In this document: piece by piece, positions 63,360 to 64,000 of the stretch | How the letters are laid out: each line of letters opens with the position of its first letter | How positions within the stretch are numbered: position 1 is the stretch's first letter | Source of the DNA: Cyanodermella asteris | Lineage: Eukaryota > Ascomycota > Lecanoromycetes > Ostropales > Stictidaceae | Length of the DNA stretch: 64,000 nucleotides | Assembly: GCA_900618795.1 (NCBI GenBank) | Contig: UYJD01000001.1 | Location: forward strand, 1,777,190 to 1,841,189 | Direction: 5' to 3' | Translations under genes and position numbers: made by a program | The notes under the pieces: model-generated | What the model was told of the DNA's origin: nothing | Seen by the model: only the letters and a program-made list of their open reading frames with translations | Database searches by the model: none

Positions 63360-64000
63360 ATGAAGGACGCGCTTGGCCAAATGGATGGCGAAGGTGTTCT
63401 CCCGCCTCACAGGGGCCATAATGGTTCCACGTCTTCAACACCTAGAACGGAACCGTTCAGCACCAGTGAGTTCCAATGTCCCGCTAGCAGCGTTGAACCT
63501 CAGCTGATCAGATTAGCCATCGAACTCCCGAGCAGACCGTCGTCGAGCGCAGGCAGCCGTGGGCAGCTGGACGTGCTCAGTTCTGAAGTGAAACGCATGA
63601 TGGACACGATCCAACGCCTTCGCTTTCTGGGGTTTGAGAACTCGGTTGTCTCACTTCCCAAGATTGTGGTCATTGGAGATCAGTCGACTGGAAAGTCCTC
63701 TGTCATCGAGGCTATCAGCGACATCAAGGTTCCCCGTGCTGTCGGAACATGTACCCGCTGCCCCCTCGAAATCAATTTGACCCACAGTGATAACCCCTGG
63801 GCTTGCAAGGTCTGGCTGAGCCGGCGCTTCTCATACAATCCGACCGTTCCTTTCGTCGGTAGGAACAATCTTCGTGGTCCGTGGCAAGAACTGGGTACAC
63901 CGGAGGAATTCGAATTTGCAAGCTTCACTGACAAGACGCGGGTTGCGGACACCATCTATTGGGCCCAACGCGCCACACTCAGTCCCAGCACAAACTACCA
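63360..64000 (+). CDS. Dynamin-like large GTPase, N-terminal part
   Basis: The frame starts at the ATG at 63360 and runs to the window edge, 213 codons without a stop. After a disordered Ser/Pro start (about 1-60), residues 70-110 give VKRMMDTIQRLRFLGF and KIVVIGDQSTGKSSVIEAIS, the dynamin P-loop (GDQSTGKSS near 106-114). IKVPRAVGTCTRCPLEI holds the dynamin switch I region. These motifs and the preceding alpha-helix define fungal dynamin-related GTPases, which cut or remodel membranes. Switch II, stalk and GED lie beyond the window. The particular subgroup (Vps1, Dnm1 or the fungal-specific class) cannot be fixed; the CTRCPLEI form favours the fungal-specific class. Confidence 0.85.
   Translation, partial: MKDALGQMDGEGVLPPHRGHNGSTSSTPRTEPFSTSEFQCPASSVEPQLIRLAIELPSRPSSSAGSRGQLDVLSSEVKRMMDTIQRLRFLGFENSVVSLPKIVVIGDQSTGKSSVIEAISDIKVPRAVGTCTRCPLEINLTHSDNPWACKVWLSRRFSYNPTVPFVGRNNLRGPWQELGTPEEFEFASFTDKTRVADTIYWAQRATLSPSTNY

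Noticed and set aside
63124-63363. 79-codon frame just before the dynamin-like gene
   Set aside because: It overlaps the dynamin ATG in another frame and has no domain; most likely leader sequence.

Overview
This window looks like a scaffold from a filamentous ascomycete (Pezizomycotina, probably Dothideomycetes). The evidence is short introns of about 47-94 bp with GTRNGT donors and CTAAC/CTGAC-like branch points, ATG starts in fungal context, and fungal-restricted families: DUF3074, DUF2011, HET, SAT4/rhodopsin-like membrane proteins and fungal arrestins. The genus is not determined. About twenty protein genes can be read on both strands, all single-copy housekeeping or signalling types. 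Two assembly gaps occur, at 23671-23884 and 62656-62680.

Layout. 1-5738 is gene-poor, with only a faint decayed gene. 5739-22684 holds an RRM/R3H RNA-binding protein, a START-like coiled-coil protein, an arrestin, an alpha/beta hydrolase, the endosomal GTPase Rab5, a Cys/His-rich orphan and a second arrestin. 23-27.2 kb is an accessory pocket: a broken transposon-like element around the first gap, a fossil HET gene and a dead SAT4-like membrane-protein gene. 28-45.6 kb is a dense housekeeping block: DUF2011 protein, hydrolase, PAP phosphatase Met22, an AZUL-HECT ubiquitin ligase, Rei1, an 871-residue orphan, APC2 and a PLP aminotransferase. 46.2-47.2 kb is a decayed sulfotransferase-like gene. 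48.2-62.2 kb has Rev1, a secreted aspartic protease, a Mam3/CNNM-type membrane protein and a GCL-like BTB protein. A dynamin-like GTPase runs off the right edge.

Themes. Two arrestins flank Rab5; arrestins of this type usually recruit HECT ligases to cargo that then enters Rab5 endosomes. Ubiquitin genes are also prominent (AZUL-HECT ligase, APC2, a probable CUL3 adaptor, and Rev1 with ubiquitin-binding motifs). The neighbourhood suggests shared themes, not a proven unit.

The most interesting observation is a repeated gene architecture. Three unrelated metabolic enzymes (Met22, the GHSAG hydrolase and the aminotransferase) each carry a basic, presequence-like leader that begins at a poor-context ATG and ends just before a strong-context in-frame ATG at the family-typical start. 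This is what dual targeting by leaky scanning would look like. The next most interesting is an arrestin whose PPxY ligase-docking motif lies beyond an in-frame TAG that coincides with a possible 3' splice site.
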